A DNA stretch of 64,000 nucleotides from Amycolatopsis pittospori (GTDB lineage: Bacteria; Actinomycetota; Actinomycetes; Mycobacteriales; Pseudonocardiaceae), in contig NZ_JACBXD010000021.1 in NCBI RefSeq assembly GCF_013870525.1, forward strand, positions 1 through 64,000, written 5' to 3'. This document shows, piece by piece, positions 32,075-41,152 of this stretch. Under the pieces are notes generated by a model that was given only the letters and a program-made list of their open reading frames with translations, made no database searches and was not told where the DNA came from. A program made the translations under genes and the position numbers. Position 1 is the stretch's first letter. Every line of letters starts with the position of its first letter.

Positions 32075-33211
32075 TTACTTCGTCGCCTTGGCGACCACCC
32101 GCTCCAGCAGGGGAGACGGCAGGTCGGCCCGCTCGCCCAGCCAGCGCGCCCACTTCGGTAACAGGGCGAGCGCCGCGGGATCCCGCCAGTCGCCGATCAC
32201 TTCCTGGTAGTAGCCGATCCGGCCGGGGGAGGCGCAGAACCGGGTGTCCGGAACCAGGCCGTCCATCCATTCGGACGCCAGATCTTCCACGAGTTCGGGA
32301 TCCGGCTCGTTGCCGAAGCGCTCGATGTGCCACGCGGCGAACGGGGTGGCCATTTCTGCCGGATCTGCGTCGCCGAAGAACACCTGGTGCGGCGGGAGCG
32401 GGAGGTTCCGCTTCTTCAGCGCTGTATCGAGATCCTCGAAGCGACGCTGCGCTCGATACCAGTTGTCCAATGCGTCGCCTGACTCGAAGCCGATGACATC
32501 GAAGTCGCAGCTGACCAGGCCGGTCAGTCGTCCGGTGTCGGTCACCGCCTTCGGCTCCGCGTCACCGGCTTCGTCGCCGAGCTTCGTCCGCCACGCTTCG
32601 ACGGCTTGCCCGACGTCGTCGTGGACACTGCCGCCCGCCAGGACCGGGATTCCGGACAGATCGACGTCGAAGAGGTACACACCGGGGTAGGTGTACGTCG
32701 CGATGACCGCGAGGCGGGTGCCGTAGACGTCGCGCATCTCCCGGACGTCACCGGTCGCCTCGATGTTCGCGAGGGACCGTGGCCATTCCGACAGACTCTC
32801 GGACTCGATGCGGGCGATCGTGGACCGCAGCATGGCCACCACGCCGGGCGCCGCGATCGCGAGCAGGCCGTGAAACAGCCGCCACAGAGACTCCGTCGGC
32901 TCGGCCTTCGCCTTGGCGGCCATCTCGGCGACCAGGGCGGCGAAGAACAGGTCGAAGTCGAGGCCGTGGTTCTCGTCGTCGATGGCGCGCTTCAGTGTGG
33001 ACCCGAGTAATTCACAGGTCGCCTGCTCGAGATCGCGAGCCGTCTCGCAGGCCATGAGACCACCGACGTCGCGCAAGACCTCCTCGATGCCCTCTTCGAA
33101 CCAGTCCGGGAGGGGCACCGGTTCGGTGGCGAGCGGAGACTTCGGTTTCGTCGCTTGCTTCTTGTTCTTCTTGGCTTTCTTCGTCTTCCGGCCACGGGAA
33201 ACAGGGGACAT
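32075..33211 (-). CDS. Conserved hypothetical protein with MSPVSR-type N-terminus
   Basis: A 378-residue soluble protein with the N-terminus MSPVSRGRKTKKAKKNKK, a very basic tail of about 25 residues, followed by an acidic helical body (about 30-378) with no catalytic motif recognised. The same MSPVSR-x-RK opening occurs in the protein at 38723. Lengths and bodies differ, so they share at least a targeting or nucleic-acid-binding tail. It probably forms a transcript with the DosR-like gene 9 bases downstream. Function unknown. Confidence 0.78.
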   Translation of the reverse strand: MSPVSRGRKTKKAKKNKKQATKPKSPLATEPVPLPDWFEEGIEEVLRDVGGLMACETARDLEQATCELLGSTLKRAIDDENHGLDFDLFFAALVAEMAAKAKAEPTESLWRLFHGLLAIAAPGVVAMLRSTIARIESESLSEWPRSLANIEATGDVREMRDVYGTRLAVIATYTYPGVYLFDVDLSGIPVLAGGSVHDDVGQAVEAWRTKLGDEAGDAEPKAVTDTGRLTGLVSCDFDVIGFESGDALDNWYRAQRRFEDLDTALKKRNLPLPPHQVFFGDADPAEMATPFAAWHIERFGNEPDPELVEDLASEWMDGLVPDTRFCASPGRIGYYQEVIGDWRDPAALALLPKWARWLGERADLPSPLLERVVAKATK

Positions 33212-33235
33212 GACCGCAAAGCGTAGAACGTCCGC

Positions 33236-35764
33236 TCAGGAGGCGGCCCAGTAAACCGCCTTGGCCACCTGCGTATACAAGCCCTTCGGGTGATCGCGGA
33301 ACAGCGGCTCGGTGCCGAACAGCACGACCCGTCCGCCGAGCCCCGAGGTACCGGAGACGACGGCCGCCTGGCCCGCCGCCTGCAGCGGTCCGCCGGTGCC
33401 GTCCTCACGCGTCCGCCAATGCCCCGCGACCAACGGATTCCCGCTCGCGTAGCGCTGCTCGACGTTGACCGAGGAGCCGAGATCGGCGAACCAGAACGGG
33501 CCGTAGACGAACGAGTCCGGCAGGGCGCCGGTCCCGACCGGACCGGTTCCGTTGACGACCGAGACGACGCCGTTGCCGTCCTCCCAGCCCGCGACCGGAC
33601 GCGCTTCGAGAAGTCCCGCGTCAGTGTTGAAACGCGCGCCTGTCGCACCTCGGGTCACTACGCCGCCACGAGCGAGGAAGGCACGCAACGCATCCCTCGC
33701 GGCTGGGGTGAGGTCGGTGTAGCGAAGGCCCGATGACACGAACAACAGGTCCACACGGGACCAGTCGAAGCCCGCGTTGAGCACCGCCGCCGAAACCGGC
33801 CGGACGTCGAAGCCCATGTCGCGCAACGCCTTCAGCTCGTCCGGTCCGACAGCGCCCGCGATCGTCTTACGGCTCAACGGCGTCGACGTTCCCCGCGCTT
33901 CGGTGAACCGGACGCCGTAGCGGTCGGCCACCTCGGCGGCGGCCGGGCGCGCCGACGCGGGGACGACGACCGAGCCGTCGGCCGCGCGTCCCAGGGCGAA
34001 GCCGCGGTTCAGCAGGTCGTTGGCGGCGCTGACGTCCTTGCCGTCGACGAGCTTCAGCGCGAGGTCGCGGCCGGGCGCGGCGTCGATGCCGCCGGTGGGC
34101 GACGCGGCGGCGACGTCGTGCGTGCGGACGTCGAGCCTGCTCTGCTTGACGATGTCGACCGACGCGCCCCACAGCAGACGGTGGCTCCAGCCGGAGATGT
34201 CGTACATGACCGGCACCTTCGACGAGATGTCGCTGCCCTGCTCAAGCATCACGTTCGCCAGGCCGCGTTTCGGCTGGTGCATGTCCACCAGGTACGAACC
34301 GGCCGGATACCGGCGCCCGGCCAGCGAGAACGCGCGATCCGCCTGGCGGACACGGACGTCGTTGGCCACCAGGTGATCGACGAGCCGCGAAGCCGCGACG
34401 GCCGATCGCTGGCCGTCACCGGCGGGGATGACGTACGCGCGCGGGAATTCGGTGCGGTAGCGGTCTTCCGGGCCGAACCCGGGGACGAAGCCGTCGGGGA
34501 TCTCGCGCTGCGCCTCGCCCGCGGTGCCGCGGCGGAACATCTCGATCTGATTCGCGATCAGCTCGCCGCGATTGCGGTCGACGTAGTTCAGTGTGCTGCC
34601 GATGGTGGCCTCGACGACCTCGGTGTTGATCACCGAACGCCGCTGGAGCTCCGGCACCGGCTGCGTTTCGTAGTCCGCGTTGTTGACCCGCATCGGGATC
34701 TCGATCGTGAAGGACACCGCGCCGTGGTACATCGCGTACTGGGCGGTGTAGATCGGCGCCCAGCCGTCCCAGCTGCCCGGGTCGTAGTCGCGGAAGGGGA
34801 TCTCCGGCTTCGCCGTCTCCGGCCTCCCGAGCGCCTTGACCGCCTGCTCCATGCCGAGACCGTTGGCGTATCCGTGCTTGATGTAGAGGTCGAAGTCGTA
34901 GTTCTGGCCGTGCGGCGGCGTGGTCGGCTCGATGAGCGTGTTCTCGACGTAGCCGTGTTCGTCCAGCATCATCAGCGGCTGCTTGCCGATGGCGATCCCG
35001 CGCATGGCCTTCACTTCCGGCTGCGACGCGGTGACGAAGTCGCGGTTGGGGTCGAAGCCCAGCGACGTCTGCCGTGTACCGGCGACGCGACCGTCCGGAT
35101 TGGCCGTCACGTTGAAGTAGAAGCGATTGCGCTTCAGCAGGTCGGCCGTCTTGGGATCGTTCGACGTCGCCAGCTTCTCGATGACGCGCAGCGCGCCGTC
35201 GGTCCCTTCCCATTCGTTGCCGTGGATGTTGTTGTTGATCCACACCGGCGCCTTGTAGCCGTGGCGCAGGAACGGGTCACGCGCGGCGCGGGCCGGGTCG
35301 TTCTCGATCTGCGACCGCCACGCGTCCTGCCGTCGCGTCTCGAAAGGACTCTCCGGCGCCGTCAGCGTCACCAGATAGAGGTCACGGCCCAGCCCGGACT
35401 GCCCGGCGATCTCGACCGAGATCCGATTGCTCCGCGCCTGCAGCGCGTTCAGCTTCGGCGCGATCGAGTGGTACGGCGCGAGCCCGAGCTTGATCGACTT
35501 GTCGGCCGTGTTCTCCGGGTACACACGCAGCTTGGTCTTGCGCGGATAGCCGGAGTGGTCGCCCGCGACGTTCTCGCCGGCCGCGGCCCGCGCGGCGCTC
35601 ATCGGCGGGTCGGTCGCGGCGACGTCGTTGCGCTCCGGACCGTTGCCGGGATCCCGGTGCGGCGCCGTCGGGGCCGTCGGTGGTGGCGCCGCGTAGGCGG
35701 GCGCGGCGACCGCGCTCAGGGAAAGCATCAAGGCCAGGACCACGGTGCGAGCCGAACGCGACAA
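33236..35764 (-). CDS. Secreted M14-family zinc carboxypeptidase, large form
   Basis: An 842-residue exported metallopeptidase. Signal peptide (about 1-25, AYA-A). The M14 domain (about 85-400) has the zinc motif HGNEWEGTDGAL (HxxE), ANPDGR, a later DEHGY and the catalytic glutamate region SFTIEIPM. The C-terminal 400 residues contain GATG/ThuA-like segments (LLFVSSGLRYTDLTPAARDALRAFLARGGVV), probably a glutamine-amidotransferase-like binding domain. It would trim or process peptides outside the cell. It starts at ATG 35762-35764 and stands alone; 24 bases separate its stop from the next leftward gene. Confidence 0.93.
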   Translation of the reverse strand: MSRSARTVVLALMLSLSAVAAPAYAAPPPTAPTAPHRDPGNGPERNDVAATDPPMSAARAAAGENVAGDHSGYPRKTKLRVYPENTADKSIKLGLAPYHSIAPKLNALQARSNRISVEIAGQSGLGRDLYLVTLTAPESPFETRRQDAWRSQIENDPARAARDPFLRHGYKAPVWINNNIHGNEWEGTDGALRVIEKLATSNDPKTADLLKRNRFYFNVTANPDGRVAGTRQTSLGFDPNRDFVTASQPEVKAMRGIAIGKQPLMMLDEHGYVENTLIEPTTPPHGQNYDFDLYIKHGYANGLGMEQAVKALGRPETAKPEIPFRDYDPGSWDGWAPIYTAQYAMYHGAVSFTIEIPMRVNNADYETQPVPELQRRSVINTEVVEATIGSTLNYVDRNRGELIANQIEMFRRGTAGEAQREIPDGFVPGFGPEDRYRTEFPRAYVIPAGDGQRSAVAASRLVDHLVANDVRVRQADRAFSLAGRRYPAGSYLVDMHQPKRGLANVMLEQGSDISSKVPVMYDISGWSHRLLWGASVDIVKQSRLDVRTHDVAAASPTGGIDAAPGRDLALKLVDGKDVSAANDLLNRGFALGRAADGSVVVPASARPAAAEVADRYGVRFTEARGTSTPLSRKTIAGAVGPDELKALRDMGFDVRPVSAAVLNAGFDWSRVDLLFVSSGLRYTDLTPAARDALRAFLARGGVVTRGATGARFNTDAGLLEARPVAGWEDGNGVVSVVNGTGPVGTGALPDSFVYGPFWFADLGSSVNVEQRYASGNPLVAGHWRTREDGTGGPLQAAGQAAVVSGTSGLGGRVVLFGTEPLFRDHPKGLYTQVAKAVYWAAS

Positions 35765-35832
35765 GTGCCACCTCCAGGGACGTCGGCACAGTGTTTCGGC
35801 TCGCCAAAGACGTCACAAGACCCGAAAGGCGG

Positions 35833-36150
35833 CTAATCGGGCGCCGGGAAGCGGTGCTCGTTCCGGTCGATCTTCGCGTTGGCGGCCTCGACGAGGTCGA
35901 CGCCGAGGCTGTTCGCCAGCTGAAGGAGATACAGCGTCACGTCGGCGATTTCGTCGACGACGTTGTGCGCCAGTTCGGGGTCGGAACGCCACTTCGCCGA
36001 CTCCTCCGGAGTGAGCCATTGGAACAGCGAAGTCAGCTCGCCGACTTCGCCGGACAATGCCATGACCAGGTTTTTCGGGGTGTGGAACGGTTCCCAGGAC
36101 CGGGCCGCGGCGAAGTCGCGGAGGCGCTGGTTGAGGTCGTCGAGAGTCAC
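35833..36150 (-). CDS. MazG-like nucleotide pyrophosphohydrolase
   Basis: A 105-residue single-domain all-alpha NTP pyrophosphatase, close in length to RS21-C6/dCTPase-type enzymes. The Mg-binding motifs are SGEVGEL (ExxE-like) near 33-39 and VDEIADVTLYLL near 66-77 (ExxD). It would hydrolyse non-canonical or damaged dNTPs to monophosphates. GTG at 36148-36150 is the start. It stands alone upstream of the M14 gene. Confidence 0.92.
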   Translation of the reverse strand: MTLDDLNQRLRDFAAARSWEPFHTPKNLVMALSGEVGELTSLFQWLTPEESAKWRSDPELAHNVVDEIADVTLYLLQLANSLGVDLVEAANAKIDRNEHRFPAPD

Positions 36151-36205
36151 GTGCCGTGCCTACCAGATCGTCACGGTGCGCTAACGGCCGTATGGCGGAC
36201 GAACG

Positions 36206-36235
36206 TTGACGTGCAATTTGCAACTTGCATAGCGT
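36206..36235 (+). promoter_or_regulatory. Promoter with TGCAA direct repeats
   Basis: TTGACG (36206-36211) and TAGCGT (36230-36235) are spaced by 18 bases and lie 37 bases before the TTG start of the next gene. The spacer consists of TGCAATT-TGCAACT-TGCA, three copies of TGCA(A) at 7-base intervals, a possible repressor site. Confidence 0.55.
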
Positions 36236-36271
36236 CGCTGGACGTCGGGAGACCGATCCGGAAGGAAAGCC

Positions 36272-37189
36272 TTGACGTACCAGCGAAGCATTCGCTCTCG
36301 CATGCTCTCCATCGCGTTCGTACCGTGCGCGGCCCTCGTGCTCGTCGCGTTGTTCATCGGCGGGTTCCTCGTCCACCAGGCCATTCAGATCCGTGACGAC
36401 GCCGAGGGCGGCGCGGTCACCATGGCCGAAGCGAGCCGGAGCATCGCGGCGCTCCGGCAGGAGCGGACGGCCGCGTTGGAGGCGCCGGGCAGCCGTGCGG
36501 CCACCTACACCGCGTACGCCGACCGTATCGACACCTCGCTCTCGTCCCTGCGCGAGATCGCGCGTGCCGCTCCGGACGCCGAAGTCGGCTACCAGCAGAC
36601 GATCGCGGTCGAACTGCTCACCGTCGTCGAGGGGATGGACCGCAGTGATTCCCTCGCGGTCGCCGGGATCGACGACGAAGGGCGGCGAGAGTACGCGGCG
36701 GCCGTCGGCGCCTACCATTCCCGGCTCGACGCCATCGCCGGAAACCTGACGGAAAGTAGCCGCCGGGTCTACCGGGATCTCGTCGGCAGCGAGGACTGGA
36801 GCCGGTTCGGTGCGGTCGAAACCGCGTTGAGCGCCGCCACCCCGCCCCCGGTCACCCAGGACGCGTGGCGCGCCGCGGCCGGCGTCGTCGGCCGCGCATT
36901 GGGCGACCTCGCGACGCGGCAGATCGAGTACTCGGCGCAGCTCGCGATCGACGCCGGCCGCCGGGTACTGAGCGGCGCACTGGCCGCGGCCACGGCGATC
37001 TCCGTGCTCGCGTGGCTGGTGATGGCGATCGTGATGCTGATCGCGCGGCGCCTCCCGGTACCGATCGTCCGCTGCCCTTCGCGCCTCGAAACGCTGTCGC
37101 GGTCGGCTCGCCGGGAGCCTTTGGACTGGTCACACCTTGTGAACGACTACGCCGAAAAGAGCACGCTGTTGGCCCACACGCGTCGGTGA
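36272..37189 (+). CDS. Orphan sensor-type membrane protein (NIT-like domain, no kinase)
   Basis: A 305-residue protein starting at TTG 36272 behind GGAAGGAAAG. One membrane segment (about 15-38), an extracytoplasmic helical domain (about 40-235; ASRSIAALRQERTAALEAPG, YADRIDTSLSSLREIA), a second segment (about 240-262) and a 40-residue cytoplasmic tail. The order and the LRQER motif match the N-terminal half of nitrate/nitrite-sensing (NIT) histidine kinases of actinomycetes, but HAMP, kinase and ATPase domains are absent and the end is a clean stop. It is a truncated or sensor-only relative; the exact family call is moderate. Confidence 0.75.
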   Translation: MTYQRSIRSRMLSIAFVPCAALVLVALFIGGFLVHQAIQIRDDAEGGAVTMAEASRSIAALRQERTAALEAPGSRAATYTAYADRIDTSLSSLREIARAAPDAEVGYQQTIAVELLTVVEGMDRSDSLAVAGIDDEGRREYAAAVGAYHSRLDAIAGNLTESSRRVYRDLVGSEDWSRFGAVETALSAATPPPVTQDAWRAAAGVVGRALGDLATRQIEYSAQLAIDAGRRVLSGALAAATAISVLAWLVMAIVMLIARRLPVPIVRCPSRLETLSRSARREPLDWSHLVNDYAEKSTLLAHTRR

Positions 37190-37212
37190 ACCCTTCGGGC
37201 AGACTTGTCCGG

Positions 37213-38526
37213 GTGAGTTCCACGACGGATCTGCGCCCCTACCTGCGCACCTTGGACGCGGAGACGCTGGCGGACCTGCTGCACGCCCAGGCCGAGCGTG
37301 ACCCTGCGTTACGGCAGATCCTGGAGAGCCGCTTCGTCACCCAGGGGAGTGACGTCGCCGAGGCGCACCGTCTGCTCGACACCGCAGTCATGGCGGGCAA
37401 CGTCGAATACGCCGCGAAGGTCGGCTCCGTCCTCGACACGCTTCAGCGGCTTCTCGACGCTGGAAGCCGGGCCGATCTGGCCCCGCTCGCCCGCCGGACC
37501 GTGGACGACATCAGCGAAATGCTGGAGCAGATCGACGACGCTTCGGGCGAGGTCGCGGACCGGTTGGATCGCGCCGTCGAGCTGTACGCGCGTGCCTGTG
37601 TCGCGCGCCCACCGGACCCGGAGAGCCTTGCCGACTGGATCCTCGAAGTCGAGTTCGACGGGCCGGGCTGGCCGGTCATCGAGCTCGCAGACTTCGCCTC
37701 CGCTTTGGGGGACAAGGGGATCGCGCGAATAAAGTCTACTGTGGACAGTGTGCTCGCGGAGAATCCGGCCGGGGTGAAGCGCGAGACGGCCGACCGGTTG
37801 CGCGAGGAACTGGCGGAGGTGTCCGGCGACGTCGACGCGCTCGTCGCGATCCTCGCCGCGAAGCCGCCGCGAGTCGACGTCAGCCTCAAGATCGTGCGCG
37901 TGCTGCGCGCCGCCGGACGGCACAGCGAGGCCATCGCGCACGCCGCGCGGGCGCTCACGCACGACAAGAAAGAGGAGCCGGCTCCTGTCCAAGAGGAACC
38001 GGTTTCGTTGTCACGCAAGGAATTCGACGACAATCCCGGCTGCGCGACCTACCTCGCGCTGCGCGAGGAGTCGCTGGACGCCGGACGCTGGGTCGCCCAG
38101 CGGAAGACCGCGCTCGCCCGGCTTCGCGAACTCGCCGCCGAAAGTACCGACGCCGCCGACGAACTCGTCCGCGCGCTGCTCGGCGAGGCCCGTCCCGACG
38201 AGGCGTGGCGGGCCGCCGTCCGTTTCGAAGCCTCATTGGCCGTTCGTGTGGAACTCGCCGATTCGCGTTCGGTAGCCCATCCGGCGGAGACCATTCCCAT
38301 ATATCGGGACCATGTCGAAGAATTGATCACGCATAAGGATCCGAACTCCTACCGCGAGGCGGCCCGTCAGCTGCGCAAACTGCGCACGGTGCACAAAAAG
38401 GCCGGTACGGCTGAAGAATTCAGCTCGTACCTGGGCACATTGGTGGAAATACACAAACGGAAGACGCGGCTGATCGCCGAGGTCAAGGCGGCGAGAATCG
38501 CGATTCCGAAACAAGTCCGGGCGTAA
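37213..38526 (+). CDS. Conserved hypothetical protein, DUF6880-like
   Basis: A 437-residue soluble, mainly helical protein. It opens VSSTTDLRPYLRTLDAETLADLL and has LADWILEVEFDGPGWPVIELADFASALG near 135-165, a segment I associate with DUF6880 proteins, which carry TPR/HEAT-like repeats. The helical repeats (about 200-435) suggest protein-protein interaction. GTG 37213 is chosen because the frame upstream overlaps the NIT-like gene antisense to its composition. It follows that gene by 23 bases. No enzymatic motif. Confidence 0.72.
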   Translation: MSSTTDLRPYLRTLDAETLADLLHAQAERDPALRQILESRFVTQGSDVAEAHRLLDTAVMAGNVEYAAKVGSVLDTLQRLLDAGSRADLAPLARRTVDDISEMLEQIDDASGEVADRLDRAVELYARACVARPPDPESLADWILEVEFDGPGWPVIELADFASALGDKGIARIKSTVDSVLAENPAGVKRETADRLREELAEVSGDVDALVAILAAKPPRVDVSLKIVRVLRAAGRHSEAIAHAARALTHDKKEEPAPVQEEPVSLSRKEFDDNPGCATYLALREESLDAGRWVAQRKTALARLRELAAESTDAADELVRALLGEARPDEAWRAAVRFEASLAVRVELADSRSVAHPAETIPIYRDHVEELITHKDPNSYREAARQLRKLRTVHKKAGTAEEFSSYLGTLVEIHKRKTRLIAEVKAARIAIPKQVRA

Positions 38527-38608
38527 CCGTCGACATCGTCGGTCGTTATTCGAAGTGAACCGAGGAAACCCGGCGAAGAAGGTCGATCAGTATCCCGGCC
38601 GTCCGAGT

Positions 38609-38686
38609 CGCGGTGGTCCTGAACCGGTGTCCGCCCGCGCCCTCCCTGCGACCGGGACACCGTGTTTCGCGCCCAGGACCACCGCG
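38609..38686. repeat. Nested inverted repeat between two unknown genes
   Basis: Perfect 13-bp outer arms CGCGGTGGTCCTG (38609-38621) and complement (38674-38686) enclose a second, 8-9-bp inverted pair (CCGGTGTCC at 38624-38632 and GGACACCG near 38655-38662). The right arm's CAGGACCACCGCGAC recurs identically at 47823-47837. It ends 37 bases before the start of the 518-residue gene. Confidence 0.75.
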
Positions 38687-38722
38687 ACGAGGCGGTTCCG
38701 GCTCGCGTGAAAACATGTCGTC

Positions 38723-40279
38723 ATGAGTCCCGTGAGTCGTGCCCGTAAGAAGGCAGCCCAGCCCTCCACTCCGAGTGTGACGGGCCTTTTCAAGGACGTC
38801 CTGCGGGACTTCTCCACCCTCGGTGCCGAACCCGAGGTGATCGACGTCGAGCTGCTGACCTCCGAGGTGCTCGGGCAGTGGTGGGAGATCGAGGTCGAAG
38901 AGGACGAAACGCCGCTGGGGCTGGAGCTCATCGCGTTCGCCGAGCGGAAGATCACGCCCGCCGCGGCCGCGTTGCTCGCCGGGTTGCGGGCGTTCGCCGA
39001 GACCGATGAAGAGCGCGAGGCCGCAGCCGCGGCGCTGGGCACCGTGCTGGGCCGGGGTATCCCGGAGCCGGAGTGGGCGGCGGATCTGGCCGCGGTGACC
39101 GTCGGCGACTGCTGGCGGACCGGTGACGTCTTCGGCGACGAGTCCTCCCTTCTCTGCGTCTTCTCCCGCGGCGGGGTCGAGCACGGCCTGCTCGCGTTGG
39201 TCGACTTCACCGAGGGCGGCCGGATCCGCGACGTCGTCGTGGTCGACAAGCCGCACGACGTGCTGGGCGAGATGCGGCAGCAGGCCGCCGACGACCCGGA
39301 TCTGGTCACACTGGAGCGGGTCCTGCCCGAGCGTGCCCACCAGTTGCTCGCGGACGGACTGGCCGCGACGGACGAGGTCGAAGAGCCCGACGTCAGCGAG
39401 GACTACGCGCGGTTCCACGCGCTCGCGATGGGGTGGATCCGGACGCTGCCCGCCGCCGAGCCTTCGCCCGAGGTCACCGAGTGGCCGGAGCAGGTCCGCG
39501 AAGAGGTCGTCGCCGACTTCATCTCTTCCGGGCTCGTCGAGGACACCGAAGCGACGCGCTTCTACGCGCGGCTGCTCGTCGACTACGGCTGCGAGACCGA
39601 GCCGGGCAGCCCGCTGCGGGTCGGTCCCGAGAAGCTCGCCCGATTCCTCGAGTCGCTGCTCGACGGCGAATTCGAGGTCGACGAGGCGTACGAGGACGCG
39701 CTGGAGCCCGCGCTGCTCGGCTGGGTCACCTGGGCCGCCGACCGCGCCGGGCTGCCCGAAGCCGCCCGCGTGGCGCTGCTGGAGAGCGCGACGGAGTTCC
39801 TGGAGGAGTTCGCGCAGGAAGAGGACTCCGCGCTCGACGTCTACTTCGACGGCTCCGAAGGCATCGAGGACCCGGCCGAACTCGCGGAGGCTCTCGAACG
39901 CCGCATGTTCGCCGTGCCCACGGTCTACACGGAGATCGGCGAGGAGGAGCTGGAACTCGAGCCCGCAGACCCCGAACAGCGCCGCCTGCTGGTGATCGGC
40001 GAGCACCCCGAGTACCACGAGGCGCTCGCCGAGGACACCTTCGACGGCGAGCCGAGGCTGCGGCTCGCGCTCAAGACCACGATCGTCGATCAGCTCTGGG
40101 CCGACGAGCCCGCCGAGGTCTGGCAGGCCGTGCGGCGGCTGAGCGACGCCGGTCAGGAGCGCGACGTGATCTTCGACCGGCTGATCGACGCACTGTCCGG
40201 ACAGCTGAGCGAAGCCGGCGAGCACGAGATGGACTACGACGTCGACGACTACCGGAAGGCGCTCGGCGAACTCGCCTGA
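38723..40279 (+). CDS. Large acidic conserved hypothetical protein with MSPVSR-type N-terminus
   Basis: A 518-residue soluble protein beginning MSPVSRARKKAAQP, a short basic tail shared in form with the protein at 32075, followed by a strongly acidic body. Segments such as TSEVLGQWWEIEVEEDETPLG (about 48-68), DVFGDESSLLCVFSRGGVEHG and YFDGSEGIEDPAELAE show no known catalytic site. Length and acidity exclude a simple chaperone tail. Starts at ATG 38723. Function unknown; related proteins are, from memory, confined to actinobacteria. Confidence 0.78.
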   Translation: MSPVSRARKKAAQPSTPSVTGLFKDVLRDFSTLGAEPEVIDVELLTSEVLGQWWEIEVEEDETPLGLELIAFAERKITPAAAALLAGLRAFAETDEEREAAAAALGTVLGRGIPEPEWAADLAAVTVGDCWRTGDVFGDESSLLCVFSRGGVEHGLLALVDFTEGGRIRDVVVVDKPHDVLGEMRQQAADDPDLVTLERVLPERAHQLLADGLAATDEVEEPDVSEDYARFHALAMGWIRTLPAAEPSPEVTEWPEQVREEVVADFISSGLVEDTEATRFYARLLVDYGCETEPGSPLRVGPEKLARFLESLLDGEFEVDEAYEDALEPALLGWVTWAADRAGLPEAARVALLESATEFLEEFAQEEDSALDVYFDGSEGIEDPAELAEALERRMFAVPTVYTEIGEEELELEPADPEQRRLLVIGEHPEYHEALAEDTFDGEPRLRLALKTTIVDQLWADEPAEVWQAVRRLSDAGQERDVIFDRLIDALSGQLSEAGEHEMDYDVDDYRKALGELA

Positions 40280-40315
40280 CGGCACTTTCCCACCGGTCAC
40301 GAACCTGCCCGGCCC

Positions 40316-40350
40316 TTGCCAACCCGCACAGTTCTGTCTAGTCTGTCTAG
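40316..40350 (+). promoter_or_regulatory. Leaderless promoter and direct-repeat operator of toxin-antitoxin pair
   Basis: TTGCCA (-35, 40316-40321), a 17-base spacer and TAGTCT (-10, 40339-40344) precede ATG 40351 by 6 bases, so transcription should start at the start codon itself. A perfect 9-bp tandem direct repeat TCTGTCTAG (40333-40341, 40342-40350) overlaps the -10, as expected for autorepression by the antitoxin. Confidence 0.75.
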
Positions 40351-40650
40351 ATGGAAGCACCGACCTGGCAAGTGCAGGACGCCAAGCAGCGGCTGAGCGA
40401 GTTGCTGCGCCGGGCCACGGCCGAGGGGCCGCAGTTCGTCACCAAACACGGGGAGGAGGTGGCCGTGGTGCTGGACATCGCGGACTACCGCAGGCTGACC
40501 GGAGGCGGTGAGGCCGCCGATTTCAAACTCGTGCTCTCCGGCGAGCAGTACCACTCCGAGCACGGGGAGGCGCTGGCCGACGTCCTCGAGGAGATCGCCG
40601 CCGAGCGTGCGGAGGACCTGCCGAGAGAGGTCACGGAGGTGAGCGGGTGA
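40351..40650 (+). CDS. Phd/YefM-type antitoxin
   Basis: A 99-residue antitoxin. The N-terminal DNA-binding fold begins WQVQDAKQRLSELLRRATAEGPQFVTKHGEEVAVVL and ends near residue 48 (DYRRLTGGG); the acidic C-terminus (LEEIAAERAEDLPREVTE) would wrap the toxin. It is probably made from a leaderless transcript. Its stop overlaps the toxin start by 4 bases. Gene order and coupling match type II systems. Confidence 0.93.
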   Translation: MEAPTWQVQDAKQRLSELLRRATAEGPQFVTKHGEEVAVVLDIADYRRLTGGGEAADFKLVLSGEQYHSEHGEALADVLEEIAAERAEDLPREVTEVSG

Positions 40651-41063
40651 GTTTTCTGCTGGACACGAACATCGTGTCCGAGGCCCGTCGCCGCACGCGG
40701 AACCCGGGTTTCGCCCGGTGGTGGGGTGGAGTGTCGTCGAGCAGGCTCTACCTGAGCGTGCTGACCGTGGGAGAGATCGAGAGGGGCATCCACAAACTCA
40801 GGCATCGAGGAGATCGGGACCGGGAACGGGCGGACGCGCTCGCCGACTGGCTGGGCGGGCTCACCGCGCAGTTCTCGGATCGGATCCTTCCGGTGACCGC
40901 CGACATCGCGGCCGAATGGGGCAGGCAGTGCGCGCCGAGGAAAGTGCCGTCCATCGACGGGCTGATCGCCGCGACCGCCCGGATCCACGAATTGACCCTG
41001 GTCACGAGGAACGTCGTCGATATGGCCGGGCTGGGCGCGCAGGTGCACAACCCGTTCGACTGA
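40647..41063 (+). CDS. PIN-domain toxin (VapC/FitB-like)
   Basis: A 138-residue ribonuclease toxin. The four acidic/polar active-site positions are visible: Asp6 in FLLDTNIVSEA, Glu near 43 in VGEIERGI, Asp near 103-105 in PSIDGLIAATA, and the TRNVVDM region near 120. Length is typical. GTG 40647 overlaps the antitoxin stop. Its likely target is tRNA or rRNA, as in characterised VapC proteins. Confidence 0.93.
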   Translation: MSFLLDTNIVSEARRRTRNPGFARWWGGVSSSRLYLSVLTVGEIERGIHKLRHRGDRDRERADALADWLGGLTAQFSDRILPVTADIAAEWGRQCAPRKVPSIDGLIAATARIHELTLVTRNVVDMAGLGAQVHNPFD

Positions 41064-41152
41064 GGAAGGACCAAGGCGTCCGGACGTCTTGATCGTCGCG
41101 GTCCGTGGAGTAAGGCGGCCGGTGAGTACCGGCAGGTGTCAGCCGGTGAAGA

